Source: Novosphingobium sp. Leaf2
GTDB taxonomy: Bacteria > Pseudomonadota > Alphaproteobacteria > Sphingomonadales > Sphingomonadaceae
DNA length: 64,000 nucleotides
Reading direction: 5' to 3'
NCBI RefSeq assembly: GCF_001421325.1
Contig: NZ_LMJY01000005.1
Coordinates: 107,387-171,386, forward strand
The notes under the pieces are model-generated. The model saw nothing but the letters and a program-made list of their open reading frames with translations. It did no database searches and was not told the origin of the DNA. The stretch's first letter is position 1. The number at the start of each line of letters is the position of its first letter. This document shows, piece by piece, positions 58,111 to 64,000 of this stretch. A program made the translations under genes and the position numbers.

Positions 58111-58446
58111 ATGCACCACCAGATGAGCGCAGAGATACAGGCATGCATGGACGCCTGCCACCATTGCCATGTGACCTGCCTGTCGATGACGACCCAACAT
58201 TGCCTTCAGGTAGGCGGTGCGCACGCCGCGCCCGACCATATCAAGATCATGCTGGATTGCGCGCAGGTTTGCGCCACCTCGCTCGACTTCATGGCCCGCG
58301 GCTCCGACCAGCATAAGCTCGTGTGCGGCATCTGCGCTCAGATCTGCCGGGCCTGCGCGGCGAGCTGCAAAGTGCTCGACGGCATGGACGACTGCGTTGC
58401 CGCCTGCGAGCGGTGCGCCGAAGAATGCGAGAAGATGGCCGCCTGA
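58111..58446 (+). CDS. Four-helix Cys-rich copper-binding protein (Csp/DUF326-like)
   Basis: A 111-aa protein resembling the four-helix-bundle copper-storage proteins. Pairs of Cys spaced C-x-x-C or C-x3-C run along the helices (CMDACHHCHVTCLSM; CAQVCATSLDFM; CGICAQICRACAASCKVLD; CVAACERCAEECEKMA). No signal peptide, so a cytosolic copper store is likely. A GGAG site precedes the ATG. It is separated from the convergent copD gene by a strong hairpin. Confidence 0.88.
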   Translation: MHHQMSAEIQACMDACHHCHVTCLSMTTQHCLQVGGAHAAPDHIKIMLDCAQVCATSLDFMARGSDQHKLVCGICAQICRACAASCKVLDGMDDCVAACERCAEECEKMAA

Positions 58447-58453
58447 GCGGCGA

Positions 58454-58478
58454 GGCGGGCGGCGTTCGGCCGCCCGCC
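58454..58478. terminator. Bidirectional hairpin between convergent copper genes
   Basis: GGCGGGCGGC (58454-58463) and GCCGCCCGCC (58469-58478) form a perfect 10-bp stem around GTTCG. It fills the 34 bp between the cysteine-rich copper protein gene and copD (minus strand). No clear T-run on either side. Confidence 0.65.
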
Positions 58479-58480
58479 CC

Positions 58481-59410
58481 TTACATCGCCGAAGCGGGCG
58501 GTTCGAGTGTCCCCAGCCATGCGACGAGCGCAAGGATCGTCACTGCGCAGCTCGCCTCAACCGCGAGGCTGCGCCGTAAGGCGCCGAGTGCGCCGCGATG
58601 ATCGGTCACGGCGATCGACCGCTCGAACGCCGGCGTGAGACGAAATCGGTTGAGCGACGCGAGCGCGAGCATCACGCCGAAGAGCGCGAGCTTCGCGATC
58701 AGAAGCTGGCCGTAGACCGTAGCGGCGAGGTTCGGCAGATTGGCAAGGCCGACCAGCAACCAGGCATTGACGATCCCGGTGACGGCGATCGTGCCGACCA
58801 TTATCGTGCCCACCAAGCCAAACCCGTGCAGGGCGCGGTGCGTGAGCGCCAGATGGGCGGCGTCGACGCGGCGGACCGGCCGGGCGACGAGAAGCCCAAG
58901 CCCAAGCAGCGCTCCCGCCCACGCTCCGCCGGCAAGCAGGTGGAGAATGTCGGCGCCCAGATGTACCCAGCCAATGGTGCCCTCGTCCATCGCGCCGTGC
59001 CCCGTCCAGGCAAGTGTTGCGAGCGCCACGGCCGCGGCGAACGCCACCAAGCCGAGCAACACCGGGCGACCGGCTGCCACGAGGGCCGCGATCGAGGCCA
59101 CCCCAAGCGCAGCCATCCGCGCTTCCCACGCGGTGCCCGTCGCAGACCCGGAGAGGAGCATCCCGATCGCCTCCTGATCGACCGGCCAAGGCGGCGCCCC
59201 GGCCATCGCCGCGGCGAGCAGCGCGAGGGCGATCCCGGAGAAAAGGAGGGCGAGTAGGCCGCTTCCGACGAGCCAGAGGCGCAACGCAATCGCGTCGGCG
59301 AGCTCGCCGGCCTTGAGGCCATAAAGGCTGAAAGCCGACAGGCCGAACAGTCCGCTTAGCGTCACATAGAGCGCGAAGCGGACCGCGATCAGCGGCCAGT
59401 CGGTGTCCAC
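58481..59410 (-). CDS. copD: CopD-family copper membrane protein
   Basis: A 309-aa inner-membrane protein associated with copper handling. It begins DTDWPLIAVRFALYVTLSGL and has about eight hydrophobic segments with His in TM faces (LAWTGHGAMDEGTIGWVHLG; ADILHLLAGGAWAGALLGLG; LTHRALHGFGLVGTIMVGTI), typical of CopD/PcoD. The GTG start lies 2 bp after the copC stop, so the pair is cotranscribed. The longer frame upstream is in copC. Confidence 0.87.
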   Translation of the reverse strand: MDTDWPLIAVRFALYVTLSGLFGLSAFSLYGLKAGELADAIALRLWLVGSGLLALLFSGIALALLAAAMAGAPPWPVDQEAIGMLLSGSATGTAWEARMAALGVASIAALVAAGRPVLLGLVAFAAAVALATLAWTGHGAMDEGTIGWVHLGADILHLLAGGAWAGALLGLGLLVARPVRRVDAAHLALTHRALHGFGLVGTIMVGTIAVTGIVNAWLLVGLANLPNLAATVYGQLLIAKLALFGVMLALASLNRFRLTPAFERSIAVTDHRGALGALRRSLAVEASCAVTILALVAWLGTLEPPASAM

Positions 59411-59412
59411 TT

Positions 59413-59784
59413 TTACTTTACCGCGAACGCGAAGTTGCCAGCGACGCGGTGGGTGTCGGCCGAGACGACATGCCATGCGACGCTGTAGCGGCCCGGTGCG
59501 AGTGGTGCCTTCGGCGTGACAACGAGGGTGCGGCCATCATCAGCGACCCCGGCCGCAGCCGCGACCTTCATCGGCGGGTGCGCGCTACCGCCATGCGCGG
59601 TCATCATCAGGTCCGCGCCTGAGAACTTCGGCATCAGCTTCTCGCTGAACCGAAGCGCGAGACGTGCGGGTTTGGCAACGGTCGCGTTCGGCGCGGGTGA
59701 AGCCGACAGGAGCTTGGGGTGAGCTTGGGCAGTGCTGGCAAGCCCGAGAATGGCAAGAGCGGCGAGGAGGCTGGCGGGACGCAT
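59413..59784 (-). CDS. copC: CopC periplasmic copper-binding protein
   Basis: A 123-aa precursor: signal peptide ending STAQA, then HPKLLSASPAPNATV, whose first residue His is the copper(II) ligand at the mature N-terminus in CopC proteins. The beta-barrel continues with KPARLALRFSEKLMPKFSGA, VVTPKAPLAPGRYSVAWHVV and SADTHRVAGNFAFAVK (second His ligand region). Divergent from the cnrYXH-like genes, which begin 119 bp away. Confidence 0.92.
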   Translation of the reverse strand: MRPASLLAALAILGLASTAQAHPKLLSASPAPNATVAKPARLALRFSEKLMPKFSGADLMMTAHGGSAHPPMKVAAAAGVADDGRTLVVTPKAPLAPGRYSVAWHVVSADTHRVAGNFAFAVK

Positions 59785-59903
59785 GAGGTACTCCGTTATG
59801 TTCTGTCCATTCTACGCGGCGCAATTGCGCACCCCTCAAGCGGCCGGGTGAGGGATGATGGGCAGCGCTGCGTAACCAGTGTTAAGGGGACGGAGTGGAA
59901 AAC

Positions 59904-60176
59904 ATGGATGATCTGGACAGAGCGTTGGCGAGGTTGGCGGGAGCACCGGTTCCGGCCGCGCTGGACGAGGTCGAAGCACGTGTTCTCGCACGCATCGGCG
60001 CCCGGCCGGTCGTGCGGCAGGCCGGGCTCGGCATCGGTGTGGTGACGGTTGCGGCATTGGCGATCGGCATGATCGGCGCCGAACTGCCCGCGACCGCGAG
60101 CCCCGCGGTGTCGCTCGCACCGCTCGGCGGAGCCTCACCGCTCGCACCCTCGACTTTGCTGATAGGCGAGCCGTGA
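59904..60176 (+). CDS. CnrY-like anti-sigma factor (candidate)
   Basis: A 90-aa protein: a short cytosolic helical N-terminus (MDDLDRALARLAGAPVPAAL; VEARVLARIGA), one transmembrane helix (GLGIGVVTVAALAIGMIGA) and a short periplasmic tail. Size, topology and position before a CnrX-like sensor and an ECF sigma factor gene fit CnrY-type anti-sigma factors. No HMA or zinc motif. ATG 59904 follows GGAG; GTG 59895 is less likely. Overlaps the sensor gene by 4 bp. Confidence 0.68.
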   Translation: MDDLDRALARLAGAPVPAALDEVEARVLARIGARPVVRQAGLGIGVVTVAALAIGMIGAELPATASPAVSLAPLGGASPLAPSTLLIGEP

Positions 60177-60613
60177 CCTCAACCAAGCGCGTACTTCTGT
60201 GTGTCGTCCTCGCCTTTCTCGCGGCGATCGGGGGCGTTTTCGTCGGGCGTGCGCTGTTGCCCCAACCCAAGCAGCCCGGTGTAGCGTTGCACGAGGTATT
60301 GCATCACAAGCTCGCGCTCGATGCCGATCAGCAGGCTAAGCTGAAGGTTCTGGAGGATCGGTTCGCGGTACAACGGCGCGCTCTCGAGCTGGAGTTGCGC
60401 GCGACCAATGCCCGGCTTGCCGAGGCGATCGAGGCCGAGCACGGCAACGGCCCACAGGTCACGGCCGCGGTCGATCAGAGCCATGCCGCAATGGGCGAGC
60501 TGCAAAAGGCCACGTTGGCCCACATTTTCGCCATGCGGCAGCTTCTACGGACCGATCAGACCTCCCAATTCGACGCTGCGGTGGTGAAGGCGCTCACCGA
60601 CGGCCAGGGGTGA
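60173..60613 (+). CDS. CnrX-like periplasmic metal sensor
   Basis: A 146-aa single-pass membrane protein (VLLCVVLAFLAAIGGVFVGR) with a periplasmic helical hairpin: LHEVLHHKLALDADQQAKLK, VLEDRFAVQRRALELELRA, TNARLAEAIEAEHGNG. The two His in LHHKL sit where CnrX-type and CzcE/Spy-like heavy-metal sensors place their metal ligands. It would sense periplasmic metal and release the sigma factor from the anti-sigma. Overlaps both neighbours by 4 bp. Confidence 0.75.
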   Translation: MTSTKRVLLCVVLAFLAAIGGVFVGRALLPQPKQPGVALHEVLHHKLALDADQQAKLKVLEDRFAVQRRALELELRATNARLAEAIEAEHGNGPQVTAAVDQSHAAMGELQKATLAHIFAMRQLLRTDQTSQFDAAVVKALTDGQG

Positions 60614-61203
60614 GCCTCGATTGGACCACACTGTCCGATGCCGAGCTGGCGACGCTCAGCATCGCCGGTCGGCAGGCTGCTTTTGCCGAAATCGTGCGGC
60701 GCTACCAACAGCCGGTGTTCCGGCTCGCGCGGGCATGCGTCGGCGAACCCGAAGAAGCGCTCGACCTCGTGCAGGAGACGTTCGTCGCCGCACACCAGGC
60801 CCTCCCGCGGTACGACGGGCAGCGCGCCATGAAGGCGTGGCTTTCGACGATCGCGATCAACAAGTGCCGTGACTGGGCGCGAAAGCGCACGGTGCGCCGG
60901 TTCTTCTCCTTTGCGACCCCTATCGATCATCGGGCCGAAGCTGTGGTGGACGATCAGGTGGCGGTCGACGACGGGGCAGCCGACCGTCAGGAGTTGGACC
61001 GGGTGACAGGTGCCATTTCGACCTTGCCGATGAACCTTAAGGAAGCGCTGGTGCTGCGCACGATTGAGGGTTTAACGCAGGCCGAAACCGCCGAGGTGTT
61101 GGGGATCAGCCAGAAGGCTGTCGAAACTCGCCTCTACCGGGCACGCTTGCGCCTCCTAGAAAAGTTGGGCGGCGCACAAGGGATGGGCGTGCGGGACGCG
61201 TAG
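60610..61203 (+). CDS. ECF RNA polymerase sigma factor (CnrH-like)
   Basis: A 197-aa ECF sigma factor. Region 2: FAEIVRRYQQPVFRLARACV, EEALDLVQETFVAAHQALPR, AMKAWLSTIAINKCRDWARK. Region 4: LPMNLKEALVLRTIEGLTQA, ETAEVLGISQKAVETRLYRA. GTG start overlapping the sensor gene. It probably directs transcription of the copAB genes 48 bp downstream and perhaps copCD, in response to periplasmic copper. The target promoter cannot be named with confidence. Confidence 0.9.
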   Translation: MSLDWTTLSDAELATLSIAGRQAAFAEIVRRYQQPVFRLARACVGEPEEALDLVQETFVAAHQALPRYDGQRAMKAWLSTIAINKCRDWARKRTVRRFFSFATPIDHRAEAVVDDQVAVDDGAADRQELDRVTGAISTLPMNLKEALVLRTIEGLTQAETAEVLGISQKAVETRLYRARLRLLEKLGGAQGMGVRDA

Positions 61204-61250
61204 AAGGGGTGAGACGGGCCGATAGCGGTCCCGCCCTTCGAGGAGCTTCC

Positions 61251-63176
61251 ATGTCGCGCGTACTCGACCGCCGCCAAGTGCTGCGCGGTGCCACCTTAGC
61301 CGGAAGCGGCCTTGCGCTGTCGGCGTACATGCCGGCGTGGGCGCAGCCGGTGTCCGCGGGCATTGCCAAGCCATTGCCGACGGTCTCGGGCGACGACATC
61401 ACGCTGAAGGTCGCGCATCAGATGATGATGATCGATGGGCGGCAGAGCCATGCGATCGGCATCAACGGCACCGTGCCTGCGCCGCTCATTCGCTTACGCG
61501 AGGGGCAGAATGTCCGCCTTCATGTCGTGAACGAGCTGGACGAGGAGACGTCAATCCACTGGCATGGGCTGTTGGTGCCCTTCCAGATGGACGGTGTGCC
61601 CGGCATCAACTTCCCGGGCATCCCCCCGCGCTCGACCTTCACCTACGAGTTCCCGATCATCCAGAGCGGTACCTATTGGTATCACAGTCACTCGGGGCTT
61701 CAGGAGCAGGAGGGGCATTACGGCCCTATTCTGATCGACCCCAAGAACCCCGACCCGGTGCAGTTCGATCGCGAGCACGTCATCGTGCTGTCCGACCACA
61801 GCTTCCAGCACCCACACTATCTGTTCGATCGCCTCAAGAAGGAGTCGGGCTATTTCAACCGTCAGCGCCAGACCTTGGGCGGGCTGCTGGCCGGCAAGGA
61901 TCAGCCACTGAAAGAGCGGCTGATGTGGGGCAAAATGCGGATGGACCCCGCCGACGTCGCCGACGTGACCGGCTCGACCTACACCTATCTGGTCAACGGC
62001 CATGGCCCCAAGGACAATTGGACCGCGCTGTTCCGGCCGGGCGAGCGGGTGCGGCTTCGCTTCATCAACGCATCGTCCATGACAACCTTCAACGTCCGAA
62101 TCCCTGGCCTGCCGATGACGATCGTCGCGGCCGATGGCTTGAACGTGCGCCCCGTTCAGATCGATGAGTTCCAGTTCGGCCCGGCCGAAACCTATGATGC
62201 GATCGTCACGCCGCCCGACATGCGCGCCTACACGCTCGTGGGCGAGAGCGTCGATCGCTCCGGCATGGCGCGCGCGACGCTTGCACCCCGCGAGGGCATG
62301 GCGGCCGAGGTCCCACCACTGCGCAAGCGCCCGCTCGCGACCATGAAGGACATGGGCATGGGCAGTCATGACATGAGCACCATGGATCACGGCTCCATGC
62401 AGGGCATGGAGAGCGGTGTGACGGGCGCGCAGGCCGGATCGATGGCGGGCATGGACCATTCCCAGATGAACCATGGCGGGGCCGGCGCTGCTGCTGGCGC
62501 CATGGCTGGGATGACCGCGCCGCAGGATCAGAGTGGCGCGATGGCCGGGATGGATCACGGGTCCGGTGCGATGCCGGGCATGACGGATGGGCAGTCGATG
62601 GCCGGCATGGACATGGGCAGCATGAACATGCGCGATTTCTCGAAGGCCCCGGGCGTGAAGAAGGGTCCGGGTGTCCAGACCATTTCGGCCATGCCCGTCG
62701 ATCGCACCGGCGAGCCTGGTCAGGGACTGGAGAACGTCGGGCACCGCGTGCTGACCTATCGCGATCTGGTTGCCCTAGACCGGAATCCCGACACGCGGGC
62801 ACCCGAGCGCGAGATCAAGCTCCACCTTACCGGCAACATGGAACGGTATATGTGGGGCTTCGATGGCGAGAAGCTGTCGGAAAGCCCCGATCCGATCACC
62901 CTACTGCACGGCGAGCGGGTGCGCGTCACCCTCATCAACGACACGATGATGGGGCACCCCATTCACATCCATGGTCACTTCTTTGATCTGGTGACGGGGA
63001 AAGGCGCATACGCGCCCCGGAAGCATACCGTGCTCGTCCAGCCAGGCGGCACGGTGAGCTGGGACGTGACCGGCGAGGAAGGCGATTGGGCGTTCCACTG
63101 CCACATGCTTTACCACATGCACGCAGGGATGATGCGCGTCGTGCAAGTCCGCAAGGCCGGGGAGGCAGCAGCATGA
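61251..63176 (+). CDS. copA: CopA multicopper oxidase
   Basis: Periplasmic multicopper oxidase that detoxifies Cu(I), 641 aa. Tat signal: RRQVLRGATLAGSGLALS. Copper sites: HWHGLLVPFQMDGVPG (type 2/3), YWYHSHSGLQEQEG, HPIHIHGHFFDLV, and the C-terminal HCHMLYHMHAGMMRVV. Between residues about 362 and 463 a Met/His-rich region (MGMGSHDMSTMDHGSMQGM and similar) binds additional copper. Start ATG 61251 has AGGAG upstream. Overlaps copB by 4 bp. Confidence 0.95.
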   Translation: MSRVLDRRQVLRGATLAGSGLALSAYMPAWAQPVSAGIAKPLPTVSGDDITLKVAHQMMMIDGRQSHAIGINGTVPAPLIRLREGQNVRLHVVNELDEETSIHWHGLLVPFQMDGVPGINFPGIPPRSTFTYEFPIIQSGTYWYHSHSGLQEQEGHYGPILIDPKNPDPVQFDREHVIVLSDHSFQHPHYLFDRLKKESGYFNRQRQTLGGLLAGKDQPLKERLMWGKMRMDPADVADVTGSTYTYLVNGHGPKDNWTALFRPGERVRLRFINASSMTTFNVRIPGLPMTIVAADGLNVRPVQIDEFQFGPAETYDAIVTPPDMRAYTLVGESVDRSGMARATLAPREGMAAEVPPLRKRPLATMKDMGMGSHDMSTMDHGSMQGMESGVTGAQAGSMAGMDHSQMNHGGAGAAAGAMAGMTAPQDQSGAMAGMDHGSGAMPGMTDGQSMAGMDMGSMNMRDFSKAPGVKKGPGVQTISAMPVDRTGEPGQGLENVGHRVLTYRDLVALDRNPDTRAPEREIKLHLTGNMERYMWGFDGEKLSESPDPITLLHGERVRVTLINDTMMGHPIHIHGHFFDLVTGKGAYAPRKHTVLVQPGGTVSWDVTGEEGDWAFHCHMLYHMHAGMMRVVQVRKAGEAAA

Positions 63177-64000
63177 AGCGGTCGCTCCTTCTCGCCGGAA
63201 TCGCCACGGCAGTCGTGGCCAACCCCGTGTCTGGGCAGAGCATGGATCATTCCATGCACAACATGCCGGGGATGACCATGCCGGGGAAGCCCGCGGCCAA
63301 GGCGACCCCCAAGCCCGCACGGAAAGCGGCAGCGAAGCCCGCGGCCAAGCGGAAGGCTCCTGTTCGGCGTGAGGCCCCCCGTCGCGCTCAGGCCCTGCCG
63401 GCTCGGGCGACCGATCCGCACGCCGGTCACGACATGAGCGGGATGCAGGGCATGAACATGGGCGGGCAGCAGGCCGCGCCCGCCCAGGACCCGCACGCCG
63501 GCCACGACATGTCCGCGATGCCCGGTATGGGCTCCCCGGCAGCAGCGGGGCAGGACCCGCATGCCGGGCATGACATGAGCGCGATGCCCGGTATGGCGAC
63601 GGAGGGTAGCCAGGCAGGCGCCAAGGTCGGGACCGACCTTCCTCCCGGCAACAAGCCCGCTCCCGCGCCGTCCGGCGATCATCTCGCCGATCGCTTCTGG
63701 GGGGCGGATGCCATGGCCAGCTCGCGCGAGAACGATCTGCGGCGCGAGCATGGCGGGATGACCTACTATCAGGTGCTCTTCAATCTCGCGGAGTATCAGG
63801 CCCGCAAGGGAAGCGATGGCTACCGCTGGGATAGCGAGGCTTGGATCGGAGGCGACATCAACCGGCTCTGGCTGAAGTCGGAGGGTGAAGGCAGCTTCGG
63901 CAAGTCGCTGGAGAGCGCCGAGGTGCAGGCGCTCTATAGCCACGCCCTCGATCCCTATTGGAACCTCCAGGCCGGCGTCCGCTACGATTTCAAGCCGAAC
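63173..64000 (+). CDS. copB: CopB outer-membrane copper protein (3' end beyond window)
   Basis: The first 276 codons of CopB. A signal peptide (LLLAGIATAVVANPVSGQ) is followed by MDHSMHNMPGMTMPG, a Lys/Ala/Pro-rich linker, and three copies of a DPHAGHDM unit with Met-rich spacers (63413, 63488 and 63554). After that the family beta-barrel begins: DHLADRFWGADAMASSREND, MTYYQVLFNLAEYQARKGSD, YRWDSEAWIGGDINRLWLKS and LYSHALDPYWNLQAGVRYDF. It would sequester or export copper at the outer membrane. Partial at the right edge. Confidence 0.93.
   Translation, partial: MKRSLLLAGIATAVVANPVSGQSMDHSMHNMPGMTMPGKPAAKATPKPARKAAAKPAAKRKAPVRREAPRRAQALPARATDPHAGHDMSGMQGMNMGGQQAAPAQDPHAGHDMSAMPGMGSPAAAGQDPHAGHDMSAMPGMATEGSQAGAKVGTDLPPGNKPAPAPSGDHLADRFWGADAMASSRENDLRREHGGMTYYQVLFNLAEYQARKGSDGYRWDSEAWIGGDINRLWLKSEGEGSFGKSLESAEVQALYSHALDPYWNLQAGVRYDFKPN
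63413..63597 (+). repeat. Three in-frame copper-binding repeats in copB
   Basis: The unit DPHAGHDMS-x-M-x-G-M occurs three times, starting at 63413, 63488 and 63554 (75 and 66 bp apart), with variable spacers. The DNA copies differ at third codon positions, so the duplication is not very recent. Copy number of such His/Met repeats varies between CopB proteins. Confidence 0.85.

Noticed and set aside
61551..62744. 397-codon minus-strand frame opposite copA
   Set aside because: Its His/Ala-rich composition is just the reverse complement of the Met/His-rich copA region.
1..64000. Replication initiator and oriV
   Set aside because: No Rep-type protein and no iteron array could be recognised, so no origin of replication is called in this window.

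Overview
The window looks like accessory DNA, most likely a large conjugative plasmid, from a GC-rich alphaproteobacterium, probably a sphingomonad. The basis is a complete VirB/VirD4 conjugation set, a ParA/ParB pair, a relaxase with its accessory protein, a plasmid-type Ssb, DUF3768 and DUF2493 proteins, a luxR-luxR-luxI-phyH quorum-sensing layout of the kind reported in sphingomonads, and an exact alphaproteobacterial LexA box (GTTC-N7-GTTC). No replication initiator gene is recognisable here, so plasmid versus integrative conjugative element cannot be settled from this window. Taxonomy is an inference from gene content.

Layout. (1) 1-3.75 kb: remnant of an IS6-family transposase, then two LuxR-type regulators, an acyl-homoserine-lactone synthase and a phytanoyl-CoA-dioxygenase-like enzyme. 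(2) 3.88-16.95 kb: one dense conjugation operon, trbM-like, virB1-virB6 with an eexN-like gene, a virB7-position gene, virB8-virB11, virD4 and an LPD7 protein. (3) 17.2-30.8 kb: a defence-like accessory island. It holds an AbiEi antitoxin with a truncated AbiEii toxin; an Mre11/Rad50-like nuclease-ATPase pair; an Abi_2 (HEPN) protein; an operon of an unknown protein, an HTH-ImmA peptidase, a PIN-like protein and a DUF6378 protein; a zinc-ribbon protein of unknown function; a two-gene unit of an unknown protein plus an XRE-ImmA regulator behind a perfect 44-nt palindrome; and an FRG-domain protein. (4) 31.1-43.5 kb: plasmid maintenance and mobilisation: relaxase, mobC-like gene, candidate oriT, parB, parA, small accessory genes, a RES-Xre toxin-antitoxin pair, an SOS-box gene with a secreted SNase-like protein, ssb, a HEPN-like protein, DUF2493, and a 5'-truncated PAPS-reductase-like gene. 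(5) 43.55-48.95 kb: a site-specific recombination element with three tandem tyrosine recombinases and a coiled-coil DUF6262/TnpC-like gene. (6) 49.0-64.0 kb: heavy-metal resistance: merR and a CDF-like transporter, a czcCBA RND pump, two more CDF transporters, a cysteine-rich copper-binding protein, copCD, a cnrYXH-like anti-sigma/sensor/ECF sigma unit, and copAB (copB runs off the window).

How the parts may work together (inference). The quorum module sits directly upstream of the transfer operon, as in other plasmids where population density gates conjugation, but no regulatory link is proven by sequence. The VirB/D4 channel would be used by the relaxase encoded 15 kb away. ParAB and RES-Xre would stabilise the replicon. 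The island between the channel and the relaxase is a typical cargo position and is rich in toxin-like and nuclease-like proteins. The metal region combines cytoplasmic export (CDF), trans-envelope efflux (Czc) and periplasmic copper handling (Cop).

The least explained signals are: a 45-bp hairpin-forming repeat placed about 110-115 bp upstream of both ssb and the DUF2493 gene; the 44-nt palindrome abutting the ribosome-binding site of the unknown-XRE/ImmA pair; the Rad50-like protein that has a beta-rich insert in place of a zinc hook; and the four-gene recombinase element.
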